From assembly GCA_021779435.1 (NCBI GenBank), contig JAJYAR010000139.1, positions 1 to 7,106 on the forward strand: DNA of 7,106 bases, read 5' to 3'. This document shows, in pieces, positions 1 through 5,727 of this stretch (positions are counted from its first letter, which is position 1; each line of letters begins with the position of its first letter). This stretch comes from a bacterium. Its GTDB lineage: Bacteria > Verrucomicrobiota > Verrucomicrobiae > JAJYAR01. The notes under the pieces are model-generated. The model saw only the letters and a program-made list of their open reading frames with translations, did not search any database and was not told where the DNA came from. The position numbers and the translations under genes are program-made.

Positions 1-833
1 CGGGCACGATCCGACTGGAGACGAGCGGCGGCGCCGTCACCGTCAATCCAGGCCCCGAAGGCTCCGTGACCATCGTCGCGCGCGAACGCATCCGCGCCAA
101 TTCCGATGCAGAAGCCGACAAGCTGCTCAAGGAGCTCGACCTGCGGTTCGATCAGTCCGGCAACGACATCACGGCCTCGGCCAAATATGAGCGTCCATCG
201 TTTGGTCTTCATTTCGGCGACTGGCCGCCCGTGCAGGTCGAGTTCGTGGCGACCGTGCCGGCAAGCTACGCCGCTGAGCTGCGCACCTCTGGCGGCAGCA
301 TCAAGGTCGGGAGCGTGAACGGTCGTGTGGACGCACGGACCTCCGGCGGCGCCATCACTCTTGGAAAGCTGGGCGGCAATGTTGTCGCCCGCACGTCAGG
401 CGGCAGCATCTCGGTCGAGGAGGCCCACGGCACGGCGGAGTTGCACACATCGGGAGGGACCATCACCGCCGGTCGCATCGCAGGTCCCGCGGATCTTTCA
501 ACATCCGGGGGAGGCATTCGCATCGAGTCCGTTGAGGAGAGCGTGAAGGCGAGCACGAGTGGCGGAAGCATCCGCGCGGGCATTCGCGGGCCGCTGAAGG
601 CCGATTGCTCCCTGTCGACCTCCGGCGGTGGCATCAAGGTCACGATCGACAAGTCCGCTTCGTTCCATCTCGACGCATCGACCAGCGGCGGGACCGTCGA
701 TGCCGAAGGACTGACCATCACGCTGGGCGCCGGCCGACAGAGCCGGAACAAGATCGTCGGCGACGTGAATGGCGGCGGTCCCTTGCTCAGGCTGCGGACC
801 AGCGGCGGCGGAATCGACGTGACGGCGCGTTAG
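1..833 (+). CDS. DUF4097-like beta-solenoid repeat protein (putative adhesin-type), 5' end outside window
   Basis: The reading frame is already open at base 3 and a TSGG motif is encoded at about bases 21-32, so the gene starts upstream of the window. The GTG at 66 is an internal codon. Numbering from that GTG, residues 1-73 are a mixed charged segment. Then come TSGG motifs at residues 74, 92, 110, 128, 146, 164, 185, 206 and 245. The first five intervals are exactly 18 residues, then 21, 21 and 39. The typical rung is TSGG-[SAGT]-I followed by alternating hydrophobic residues and a Gly turn, as expected for stacked beta strands in a solenoid. This is the pattern of DUF4097-type 'putative adhesin' proteins; their biochemical role is generally unknown, and an envelope or surface location is plausible. 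Any signal peptide or anchor lies off-window. The protein ends one rung after its last TSGG (GGGIDVTAR). The gene converges on uxuA, with 31 bp between the stop codons. Family call fairly sure, function unknown. Confidence 0.82.
   Translation, partial: GTIRLETSGGAVTVNPGPEGSVTIVARERIRANSDAEADKLLKELDLRFDQSGNDITASAKYERPSFGLHFGDWPPVQVEFVATVPASYAAELRTSGGSIKVGSVNGRVDARTSGGAITLGKLGGNVVARTSGGSISVEEAHGTAELHTSGGTITAGRIAGPADLSTSGGGIRIESVEESVKASTSGGSIRAGIRGPLKADCSLSTSGGGIKVTIDKSASFHLDASTSGGTVDAEGLTITLGAGRQSRNKIVGDVNGGGPLLRLRTSGGGIDVTAR
285..833 (+). repeat. TSGG protein-level tandem repeats, 54-bp period at first
   Basis: TSGG codons begin at 285, 339, 393, 447, 501, 555, 618, 681 and 798, with one more copy near 21-32. 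The period is exactly 54 bp for the first five intervals, then 63, 63 and 117 bp. The repeat is conserved as protein rather than DNA: every copy spells TSGG with a different 12-base string, and serine uses both TCN and AGY codons. Confidence 0.85.
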
Positions 834-864
834 GCCCCTCGGAGAACGTCCGCTTCGACGCCGT

Positions 865-2064
865 TCACCCATCGATCCCGCGGGCCACAGCCTGGCCGAG
901 CATGCTGCTGATGCCCAGCTGGAGTCCGCGGAGTTCCGCAAGTCCGCGGAGCCGTCCGGTCAGCGGGTAGCCGGGACACGTGGGCTTCGCGCGGTTGAAA
1001 TCATCGAGCATCATGTGTCCGTGGTCCGGCCGGAATGCGATCCGGCAGTCCGCGCGGCCCGCGGTCCGACGCTTCGCCTGTTCCTCGAGAAGCACCTTGA
1101 CCACGGCCGGCATGTCCACCTCGCCCTCGAGGTGGTTCGCCTCGTAAAAGTCGCCGCTCGCGTTCCGCTGAACGCTTCTCAAATGCGCCGCGTGAATCTT
1201 TCCGGCAAAGCGACGGGCGATGGCCGTGACGTCATTGTCGGCACGTGCGCTCAGCGAGCCGGAGCAAAAGCACAGTCCGTTCGCCGGAGAATCGACCATC
1301 GCAAGCACCTCGGCGAGGTCGGCCTCTGTTGATACGATTCGCGGCAGGCCGAGGACGGAGAACGGCGGATCGTCGGGATGTATGGCGAGTCGAACGCCGG
1401 CGCGTTCCGCCGTGGGCACGACGGCTTCCAGGAAGAGACGGAGGTGGTCCTTCAGCTTCGCGGCGTCGATGCCGGCATACCGCGCCAGCATCGCCCGAAA
1501 GTCATCGAGCGTGAGACCGAGCCGCACCCCAGGAAAGAGGTCCAGGGTCTGGCGAATGAACGCTTCACGTTGTGCCGGCGTCTGCGAGTCCCAGAACGCC
1601 TTCGCGGCGACCTGCCTCGCCGGCGGGAAATCCGATTCGGCGCCGGGTCGTTGCAGAGCGAAGAGTTCGAACGCGGCGAACTTGGCCGCTTCGTAGTACA
1701 GCGTTTCGGTGCCGTCGGGCAGCTTGTACGCCAGCTCGGTGCGAACCCAGTCCATCACCGGCATGAAATTGTAGATGACGACGTTCACGCCCGCCGCGCC
1801 CAGCCGTTCGAGGGTCACCCGATAGTTTTCGAGGTGACGCTCCCAGTCGCCGTGTCGCGTCTTGATCGACTCGTGAACAGGAACCGATTCGACGACCCGC
1901 CAGGTGAGTCCCGCTGCCGCGACCGCTGCACGATGACGCGCAATGGCCTCGACGGGCCATGCCTCTCCGTAGGGAATCTCGTGCAATGCGCTGAACACGG
2001 CCGACGCCCCCGTCTGCCGGATCTCGGCCAACGTAACGGTGTCCGCCGGTCCGAACCAGCGCAT
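865..2064 (-). CDS. uxuA: D-mannonate dehydratase
   Basis: This enzyme (EC 4.2.1.8) converts D-mannonate to 2-dehydro-3-deoxy-D-gluconate in the cytoplasm, the dehydration step of D-glucuronate degradation. The protein aligns by eye with E. coli UxuA along its whole length: the N-terminus MRWFGPADTV, then VVESVPVHE, YNFMPVMDW, HPDDPP (about residues 229-234), GLPRIVST, the Cys-containing CFCSGS (265-270), RADND, HLRS (294-297), HLEGEVDM and RPDHGHMMLDD (345-355). The His, Cys and Asp residues in these blocks form the divalent-metal active site of the family. At 399 aa it is close to the usual length of about 394. The start at 2064 was chosen because GGAGG lies 5 nt upstream. ATGs at 2076 and 2088 are also in frame, and the 2076 one would give MEESMRWFGP, which lines up with the E. 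coli start. The gene is divergent from the GH42 gene. No fructuronate reductase or uronate isomerase is in the window. Confidence 0.95.
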   Translation of the reverse strand: MRWFGPADTVTLAEIRQTGASAVFSALHEIPYGEAWPVEAIARHRAAVAAAGLTWRVVESVPVHESIKTRHGDWERHLENYRVTLERLGAAGVNVVIYNFMPVMDWVRTELAYKLPDGTETLYYEAAKFAAFELFALQRPGAESDFPPARQVAAKAFWDSQTPAQREAFIRQTLDLFPGVRLGLTLDDFRAMLARYAGIDAAKLKDHLRLFLEAVVPTAERAGVRLAIHPDDPPFSVLGLPRIVSTEADLAEVLAMVDSPANGLCFCSGSLSARADNDVTAIARRFAGKIHAAHLRSVQRNASGDFYEANHLEGEVDMPAVVKVLLEEQAKRRTAGRADCRIAFRPDHGHMMLDDFNRAKPTCPGYPLTGRLRGLAELRGLQLGISSMLGQAVARGIDG

Positions 2065-2069
2065 TGACT

Positions 2070-2074
2070 CCTCC
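2070..2074 (-). promoter_or_regulatory. Shine-Dalgarno sequence of uxuA
   Basis: On the minus strand GGAGG lies 5 nt before the ATG at 2064. It falls inside the codons that would follow the alternative ATG at 2076, so it argues for the shorter start. The two upstream ATGs have no comparable site. Confidence 0.6.
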
Positions 2075-2146
2075 ATCAGGTTTTTCATCGCTCGGGAAGA
2101 AAGCACGGGACGACACCCCAGATAGCGCAAGTCCCCCTGCAGGTCC

Positions 2147-2158
2147 ACTGTTCACCGG
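2147..2158 (+). repeat. 12-bp direct repeat, copy 1 (uxuA side)
   Basis: ACTGTTCACCGG occurs here and again, identically, at 2322-2333. This copy lies about 83 bp upstream of the uxuA start. It is not palindromic. It could be a binding site of a regulator shared by the divergent genes, or a flank of the repeat-bearing insert between the copies. Function is inferred only. Confidence 0.45.
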
Positions 2159-2245
2159 TCGCACTTGATCACCCCTGGTCGAACGAGCCCGGGGAAGTGA
2201 ACCGCGACATTTGCGCGCAGCGGACGAGGTCTCGGTGGTCTTGTT

Positions 2246-2269
2246 GTAGCCGGGGTCCGCAGACCCCGG
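2246..2269 (+). repeat. REP-type element A (GTAG plus hairpin)
   Basis: GTAG is followed by a perfect 8-bp stem: CCGGGGTC, loop CGCA, GACCCCGG. It recurs at 4508-4531 (identical core) and 4422-4445 (one base changed). The flanks are shared too: TGGTCTTG-TGTAGCC before it, and a degenerate AGTGAAC-GCG block after it, ending at 2298. A 5' GTAG beside a palindrome is the hallmark of REP sequences mobilised by RAYT (REP-associated tyrosine) transposases. No such gene is in the window. Confidence 0.75.
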
Positions 2270-2321
2270 GGCTGCGCGTGGGCGGTGAGTGAACTGCGTA
2301 TTCGGCTCCTCGGCCGTTAAG

Positions 2322-2333
2322 ACTGTTCACCGG
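2322..2333 (+). repeat. 12-bp direct repeat, copy 2 (GH42 side)
   Basis: Second identical copy of ACTGTTCACCGG, 37 bp upstream of the GH42 start at 2371 and 175 bp from copy 1. That is a plausible operator distance, but no regulator gene is in the window to match it with. Confidence 0.45.
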
Positions 2334-2370
2334 AATAATCCGTTGAAGTGCGCGCGCGGCGCGATGAACG

Positions 2371-4392
2371 ATGTCGGGGATGAACCTGGGCGTCGCCTAC
2401 TATCCCGAACACTGGCCGGTCGAGCGCTGGGAGATCGATGCGCGTCTCATGCGGCAGGCAGGCATCACCCGCGTGCGAATGGGCGAGTTCGGGTGGCAGC
2501 GCATGGAGCCGCGTCCCGACGAGTTCGACTTCGGCTGGCTCGAGCAGGCGATTGCGCTGATGGGCCGCCATGGAATCAAGACGATCCTCGGCACGCCGAC
2601 CGCGACCTACCCCGCGTGGCTTCGCGCGAAGCACGCCGACCTCCATCAGGTCAAGAGCAACGGGCAGGTGAAGGCCTGGGGACAGCGTCAGGACGTCTGC
2701 AAGAATCACCCGGGTTACCGGACGCATGCGCGGCGGATTGTGGAACGGATGACCGCGGCACTCGGCCGCAACCCTGACGTGGTTGCGTGGCAGACGGACA
2801 ACGAACTCGGGTGTCATGGCACAGCCCGCTGCTTCTGTCCGCGTTGCGCGGCGGCGTTTCGCACCTGGCTGTCGGAGCGGTTTCACGGCGACACCGGAGC
2901 TCTCAACGCCACCTGGGGCACCGTGTTCTGGAGTCAGACGTACGATACCTTCGAGCAGGTGATGCCGCCGATGGACACCGCGGACTGCACCGGCAACGAC
3001 GGGCAGAATCCCGGGCTCGTGCTGGATTACTACCGGTTCTCCTCCGAGGTGCAGGTCGCGTTCCATTGCGAGCAGGCGGAGATAATACGGCGCAACTCGC
3101 CCGGTCGGATCGTCACGCACAACCTGATGGGACTCTTCAACCAGATCGATTACTTCGAACTGGCGAGGCATCTCGACGTGGTTTCGTGGGACAACTACAC
3201 GTTCACGGCGAACGGCACGAACCGGCCGCCGCCGCATGCGGCGCACGACCTCATGCGCGGGCTCAGGCAGTCGAATGTCTGGGTGATGGAGCAAGGTTCG
3301 GGCGCGGGCGGGTGGGGCAGCTTTCCCGCGACGCCGCAGCCGGGCCAGATGCGTCTCTGGGCATTTCAGGCGATCGCGCGCGGTGCGGACCTGATCAGCT
3401 TCTTCCGCTGGCGCTCCTGTCGGTGGGGGCGGGAGCAATACTGGCACGGCATCCTGTATCATCACGGCATCCCGCAGCGCCGGTACGATGAGGCAAGGCA
3501 GCTTGGCGGCGAAATCGCCGCGCTCTCGAAGACGCTCGACGGCACCGCGGTGGCGGCGGAAGCGGCGATCCTCTTCGATTACGACAGCCTTTGGGCGTTC
3601 GAGACCCAGCCGCACACGGCGGACGGATTCGACTACCGCGAGATGACGACCGCCTGGAATCAGGCGCTCGCCCGGCTGGCGGTTGCGAGCGACATTGTCG
3701 GACCGGACTCGGACCTCGGCCGATACAAGCTGGTGATCGCGCCGAGTGTCCACGTCTGCACGCCCGAGCTTGCGGAGCGGCTCACCGCCTACGTGCGGGG
3801 TGGCGGCACGCTTGTCCTTGGGCCGAGAAGCGGGGTGAAGGACGCGGGAAACGCCATCGTCGACGCGCTGTTGCCCGGCCTGCTGCGGCCCGTCGCCGGG
3901 TGCGTGGTCGAGGAGTACGACGCGTTCAACCAGGTGCCCGGACTCGAGCTGCGCGTGCGTGCGGCGGATGGCGGCGAGCGGCGCGCACACGGCCTTGCCG
4001 AGGTCTTGGTCCCGGATGCGGGCGCGGAGACCACGCTGACGTATTGTAACCATTACTACGCCGGCCGGGCGGCGGCGGTCGTGAATTCTGTCGGCGCGGG
4101 CCGGTGTCACTACGTCGGAACCGTGCTCGGGGCGGACGCGCTGCGGGCGTTCCTCACGCCGGTGCTGGACGCATGCCGGATCCGGACGGTCCCGGACCTG
4201 CCGGAGTCGGTGGAAGTCTGCGTGCGGGCAAAGGGTGGCGATCGGCATATGTTCGTGCTCAACCACGCGGATGCGCAGGTGACGGTGCGATATGGGCTGC
4301 GCGGCACCGACCTGCTCAGCGGCGGGGAAGTGGACGGCGAAGTCTCGCTGCCCGCCTTCGGAGTGGCGGTCGTGAAGACGGAGGGAGCCTGA
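2371..4392 (+). CDS. Beta-galactosidase, glycoside hydrolase family 42
   Basis: It hydrolyses terminal beta-D-galactosyl residues from galactosides or galacto-oligosaccharides by a retaining mechanism. There is no signal peptide, so it is probably cytoplasmic and acts on imported oligosaccharides. The N-terminus MNLGVAYYPEHWP is typical of GH42. The TIM barrel covers about residues 1-385, with the acid/base Glu145 in DNELG and the nucleophile Glu307 in VMEQGSG. Cys110, Cys154, Cys156 and Cys159 (CFCPRC) match the structural zinc site of GH42 enzymes. A trimerisation-type middle domain follows at about 395-605 (IAPSVHVCTPEL, YVRGGGTLVLGPRSG), then a short C-terminal beta domain to 673. Length is normal for the family. 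The start is ATG 2371 or ATG 2380; a TGA at 2365 excludes anything earlier, and neither has a clear Shine-Dalgarno. The gene is divergent from uxuA and followed by a repeat cluster. Exact substrate is not readable from sequence. Confidence 0.94.
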   Translation: MSGMNLGVAYYPEHWPVERWEIDARLMRQAGITRVRMGEFGWQRMEPRPDEFDFGWLEQAIALMGRHGIKTILGTPTATYPAWLRAKHADLHQVKSNGQVKAWGQRQDVCKNHPGYRTHARRIVERMTAALGRNPDVVAWQTDNELGCHGTARCFCPRCAAAFRTWLSERFHGDTGALNATWGTVFWSQTYDTFEQVMPPMDTADCTGNDGQNPGLVLDYYRFSSEVQVAFHCEQAEIIRRNSPGRIVTHNLMGLFNQIDYFELARHLDVVSWDNYTFTANGTNRPPPHAAHDLMRGLRQSNVWVMEQGSGAGGWGSFPATPQPGQMRLWAFQAIARGADLISFFRWRSCRWGREQYWHGILYHHGIPQRRYDEARQLGGEIAALSKTLDGTAVAAEAAILFDYDSLWAFETQPHTADGFDYREMTTAWNQALARLAVASDIVGPDSDLGRYKLVIAPSVHVCTPELAERLTAYVRGGGTLVLGPRSGVKDAGNAIVDALLPGLLRPVAGCVVEEYDAFNQVPGLELRVRAADGGERRAHGLAEVLVPDAGAETTLTYCNHYYAGRAAAVVNSVGAGRCHYVGTVLGADALRAFLTPVLDACRIRTVPDLPESVEVCVRAKGGDRHMFVLNHADAQVTVRYGLRGTDLLSGGEVDGEVSLPAFGVAVVKTEGA

Positions 4393-4416
4393 CCAGTCAG
4401 CGCGAACAGAAGGCAA

Positions 4417-4472
4417 TTGGTGTAGCCGGGGTCCGCAAACCCCGGGTTTGCGCCGCGGAGGAGTGAACCGCG
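4417..4472 (+). repeat. Composite REP unit B
   Basis: This 56-bp unit matches 4503-4558 at 54 of 56 positions. It contains GTAG (4422-4425), then a 7-bp stem CCGGGGT / ACCCCGG closing at 4445. A second inverted repeat follows, CGCGG (4454-4458) with CCGCG (4468-4472). The one core change (AAAC for AGAC) shortens the stem from 8 to 7 bp compared with copies A and C. Confidence 0.75.
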
Positions 4473-4502
4473 ACGTATGCGCGTAACACGGTTCCGATGG
4501 TC

Positions 4503-4558
4503 TTGGTGTAGCCGGGGTCCGCAGACCCCGGGTTTGCGCTGCGGAGGAGTGAACCGCG
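4503..4558 (+). repeat. Composite REP unit C
   Basis: This tandem partner of unit B starts 86 bp later. GTAG (4508-4511) is followed by the perfect 8-bp stem at 4512-4531, then a GCGG...CCGC inverted repeat. Its core is identical to REP A at 2246-2269. Confidence 0.75.
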
Positions 4559-4573
4559 AAGGGCGGCGAATCG

Positions 4574-4601
4574 CGCGAAGGTCTGGTTGACGACCTTCGC
4601 G
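4574..4601. repeat. Perfect 10-bp inverted repeat
   Basis: CGCGAAGGTC (4574-4583) pairs perfectly with GACCTTCGCG (4592-4601) around an 8-base loop. No T-tract follows on either strand, so it is not a standard intrinsic terminator. It lies between REP C and the opposite-facing REP and may be part of the same mosaic. Confidence 0.6.
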
Positions 4602-4657
4602 AGGATTCACGGCCTTCGGTTATCCCGGCCTTGCTCTGGATCTGCGGCTCCCAATCC

Positions 4658-4680
4658 CCGGCCTTAGCGCGGCCGGCTAC
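4658..4680 (-). repeat. REP-type element of a second sequence family, opposite orientation
   Basis: Read on the minus strand, GTAG is followed by CCGGCC, a 7-base loop GCGCTAA, and GGCCGG. It has the same GTAG-plus-hairpin plan as units A-C but a different stem and loop. It faces unit C across about 126 bp, so the two form an inverted, BIME-like pair. Confidence 0.6.
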
Positions 4681-4777
4681 CCCCAGAATTTGGGCTGACA
4701 ATTGCCGACGTTTTGCAGGTTGGAAAAATCATTTGCCGCACGCTCAAGTTACGGGTGTTCGCGACGTACTTCAGAAG

Positions 4778-5539
4778 ATGCATCTGAGACCCCTGCTGCG
4801 AGGGCTGAGTGTCGTTCTGGGTTGCCTGGCGCTCTCTGCGAGCGCGGCCGAAACAATCCGCGTTCGAGCGGATGTCTGGATGCCTTTCAATGGCGGCGAG
4901 GGCGAGACCCCGGGGTACGTCACCGAAGTGCTTCAGGCAATCTTTGGGCCCAAGGGCGTCGGCATTGATTATCAGGCAATGGCTTGGGAAAAGGCACTCG
5001 ACGCCTGCCGCGCGGGCCAGGTCGACGCCGTTCCTTGTGCGAGTCCGAAGGAGGCAAAAGGCCTTGTCCTTCCGAGAGAGACGATCGCCGAAATCCAGTA
5101 CGGCATGTTCGTGCTGAAAGCGTCGTCCTGGAAGATGGTTGGCCCGCAGTCGTTTGCCGGTCAGAAGATCGGCGCCACACCGGGGTACAATTACTGGGAT
5201 TCACTGGACGCCTTCCTCGCGGCGACCCCCAGCGCGATCGTGAAGCTGGATCCGGACGACAGCTGCCGTGATGGAGTCAAGAAGCTGCTGGCCAAGGAGG
5301 TGGACATGTTGCCGGAATGCCCGCAGGTGTTTTTCTGGACGCTCAAGGAGGCCACTATCGACGCTTCGCAGTTTCGGATGGCGTGCCGGATGCCGGCCGA
5401 CCCGGTGTACGTTGCATTTCGCGCCGATGAAAAAGGCGCGGAGTGGGCGAGGATGTTCGATCAGGGCATCGTCGAACTTCGCAAGAACGGCAAGCTGGCC
5501 AAGATCCTGGCGAAATACCAGGTGCAGGACTGGAAGTAA
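4778..5539 (+). CDS. Secreted family-3 solute-binding protein (SBP_bac_3-like), orphan
   Basis: A probable periplasmic ligand-binding protein of the family used by polar amino-acid ABC importers and some sensors. The start at ATG 4778 was chosen because it begins a normal Sec signal peptide: Arg4 and Arg8, a hydrophobic core at about residues 10-20, and an ASA/A cleavage site near 23-24. VLGC at 13-16 resembles a weak lipobox, but the hydrophobic run continues past it, so type I cleavage is favoured. The mature part shows the family layout: a first strand and ligand loop (RVRADVWMPFNG), PGYVTEVLQAIF, MAWEKALDACRAGQVDAV, the lobe crossing near QYGMFVLKAS, FAGQKIGATPGYNY, a return near DPVYVAFRAD, and a C-terminal helix KNGKLAKILAKY. 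The 253-aa length is normal. No permease or ATPase gene is adjacent and the ligand cannot be named. Five cysteines in the exported part (77, 87, 163, 181, 203) are unusual. The Shine-Dalgarno is weak. Confidence 0.85.
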   Translation: MHLRPLLRGLSVVLGCLALSASAAETIRVRADVWMPFNGGEGETPGYVTEVLQAIFGPKGVGIDYQAMAWEKALDACRAGQVDAVPCASPKEAKGLVLPRETIAEIQYGMFVLKASSWKMVGPQSFAGQKIGATPGYNYWDSLDAFLAATPSAIVKLDPDDSCRDGVKKLLAKEVDMLPECPQVFFWTLKEATIDASQFRMACRMPADPVYVAFRADEKGAEWARMFDQGIVELRKNGKLAKILAKYQVQDWK

Positions 5540-5578
5540 GGAGTGCCAAGGCCCCCGCAGAGGGTAGGTTGCGTGCCC

Positions 5579-5637
5579 GCTCAGCCGGCGCGCGCCATCT
5601 CCCGACGCGAGGAGGGTTCGCTGAGCTTTGCGCCGGC
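5579..5637. repeat. Overlapping GC-rich inverted repeats in the SBP-pfp spacer
   Basis: GCCGGCGC (5584-5591) can pair with GCGCCGGC (5630-5637). GCTCAGC (5579-5585) can pair with GCTGAGC (5620-5626). The two pairings cross, so they are alternatives or a pseudoknot. The long loops and absence of an adjoining T-run make a classical terminator unlikely. A T-run does follow 16 bp after the second arm (5653-5658). Confidence 0.4.
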
Positions 5638-5727
5638 CGCCGCCGCCGCGCATTTTTTGGCAATCTGTCATTTCGTTGGTTTGTGAACTTGCCGGACGGC
5701 GGAAACATAGGCTGTTTGAAAACACCT

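Larger units (their letters stand above)
2065..2370. other. Divergent intergenic region between uxuA and the GH42 gene
   Basis: This 306-bp stretch must carry the promoters of both divergent genes. It holds a REP-type hairpin (2246-2269), a degenerate neighbouring unit (about 2186-2217) and an exact 12-bp direct repeat (2147-2158 and 2322-2333). I could not find a convincing -35/-10 pair in either direction. The in-frame TGA at 2365 limits the GH42 start to 2371 or 2380. I see no credible small gene here. Confidence 0.6.
4393..4777. other. Repeat-rich intergenic region after the GH42 gene
   Basis: This 385-bp stretch holds two composite REP units (4417-4472 and 4503-4558), a perfect 10-bp hairpin (4574-4601) and an opposite-facing REP of different sequence (4658-4680). 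About 97 bp of more AT-rich sequence then leads to the next gene. An open frame runs from about 4631 into the solute-binding gene, but its first 49 codons have no family-like sequence and precede a normal signal peptide. I take them as non-coding. No intrinsic terminator with a T-run is visible. Confidence 0.6.

Noticed and set aside
834..864. A bidirectional terminator between the convergent genes
   Set aside because: The 31-bp gap has no clear hairpin and no T-run on either strand.
2065..2148. A longer uxuA start at 2148 or 2088
   Set aside because: These starts have no Shine-Dalgarno and add residues beyond the usual UxuA N-terminus. GGAGG is well placed for 2064. The ATG at 2076 remains possible.
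4417..4558. A CRISPR array, suggested by the repeated units
   Set aside because: There are only two tandem units here, the repeat length and hairpin plan fit REP elements, and the intervening sequence is itself repeated elsewhere. No cas gene is present.
2317..4701. A 794-codon open frame on the minus strand, antisense to the GH42 gene
   Set aside because: Its translation is low-complexity, rich in Arg, His and Pro, with no family motif, and it reads through the REP repeats. The opposite strand is a complete GH42 enzyme with all key residues. Long antisense frames are common in GC-rich coding DNA.
4631..4777. A 49-codon N-terminal extension of the solute-binding protein
   Set aside because: It begins in REP-type intergenic sequence and would bury a normal signal peptide that starts at 4778.
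5657..5686. A promoter for pfp with TTGGCA as the -35
   Set aside because: The -35 matches well, but nothing resembling TATAAT lies 16-18 bp downstream. Only the AT-rich character of the stretch supports a promoter.
5443..5727. An N-terminal extension of PPi-PFK overlapping the SBP gene
   Set aside because: The translation is out of frame with SBP coding and unlike PFK. The family N-terminus begins at the ATG at 5728.
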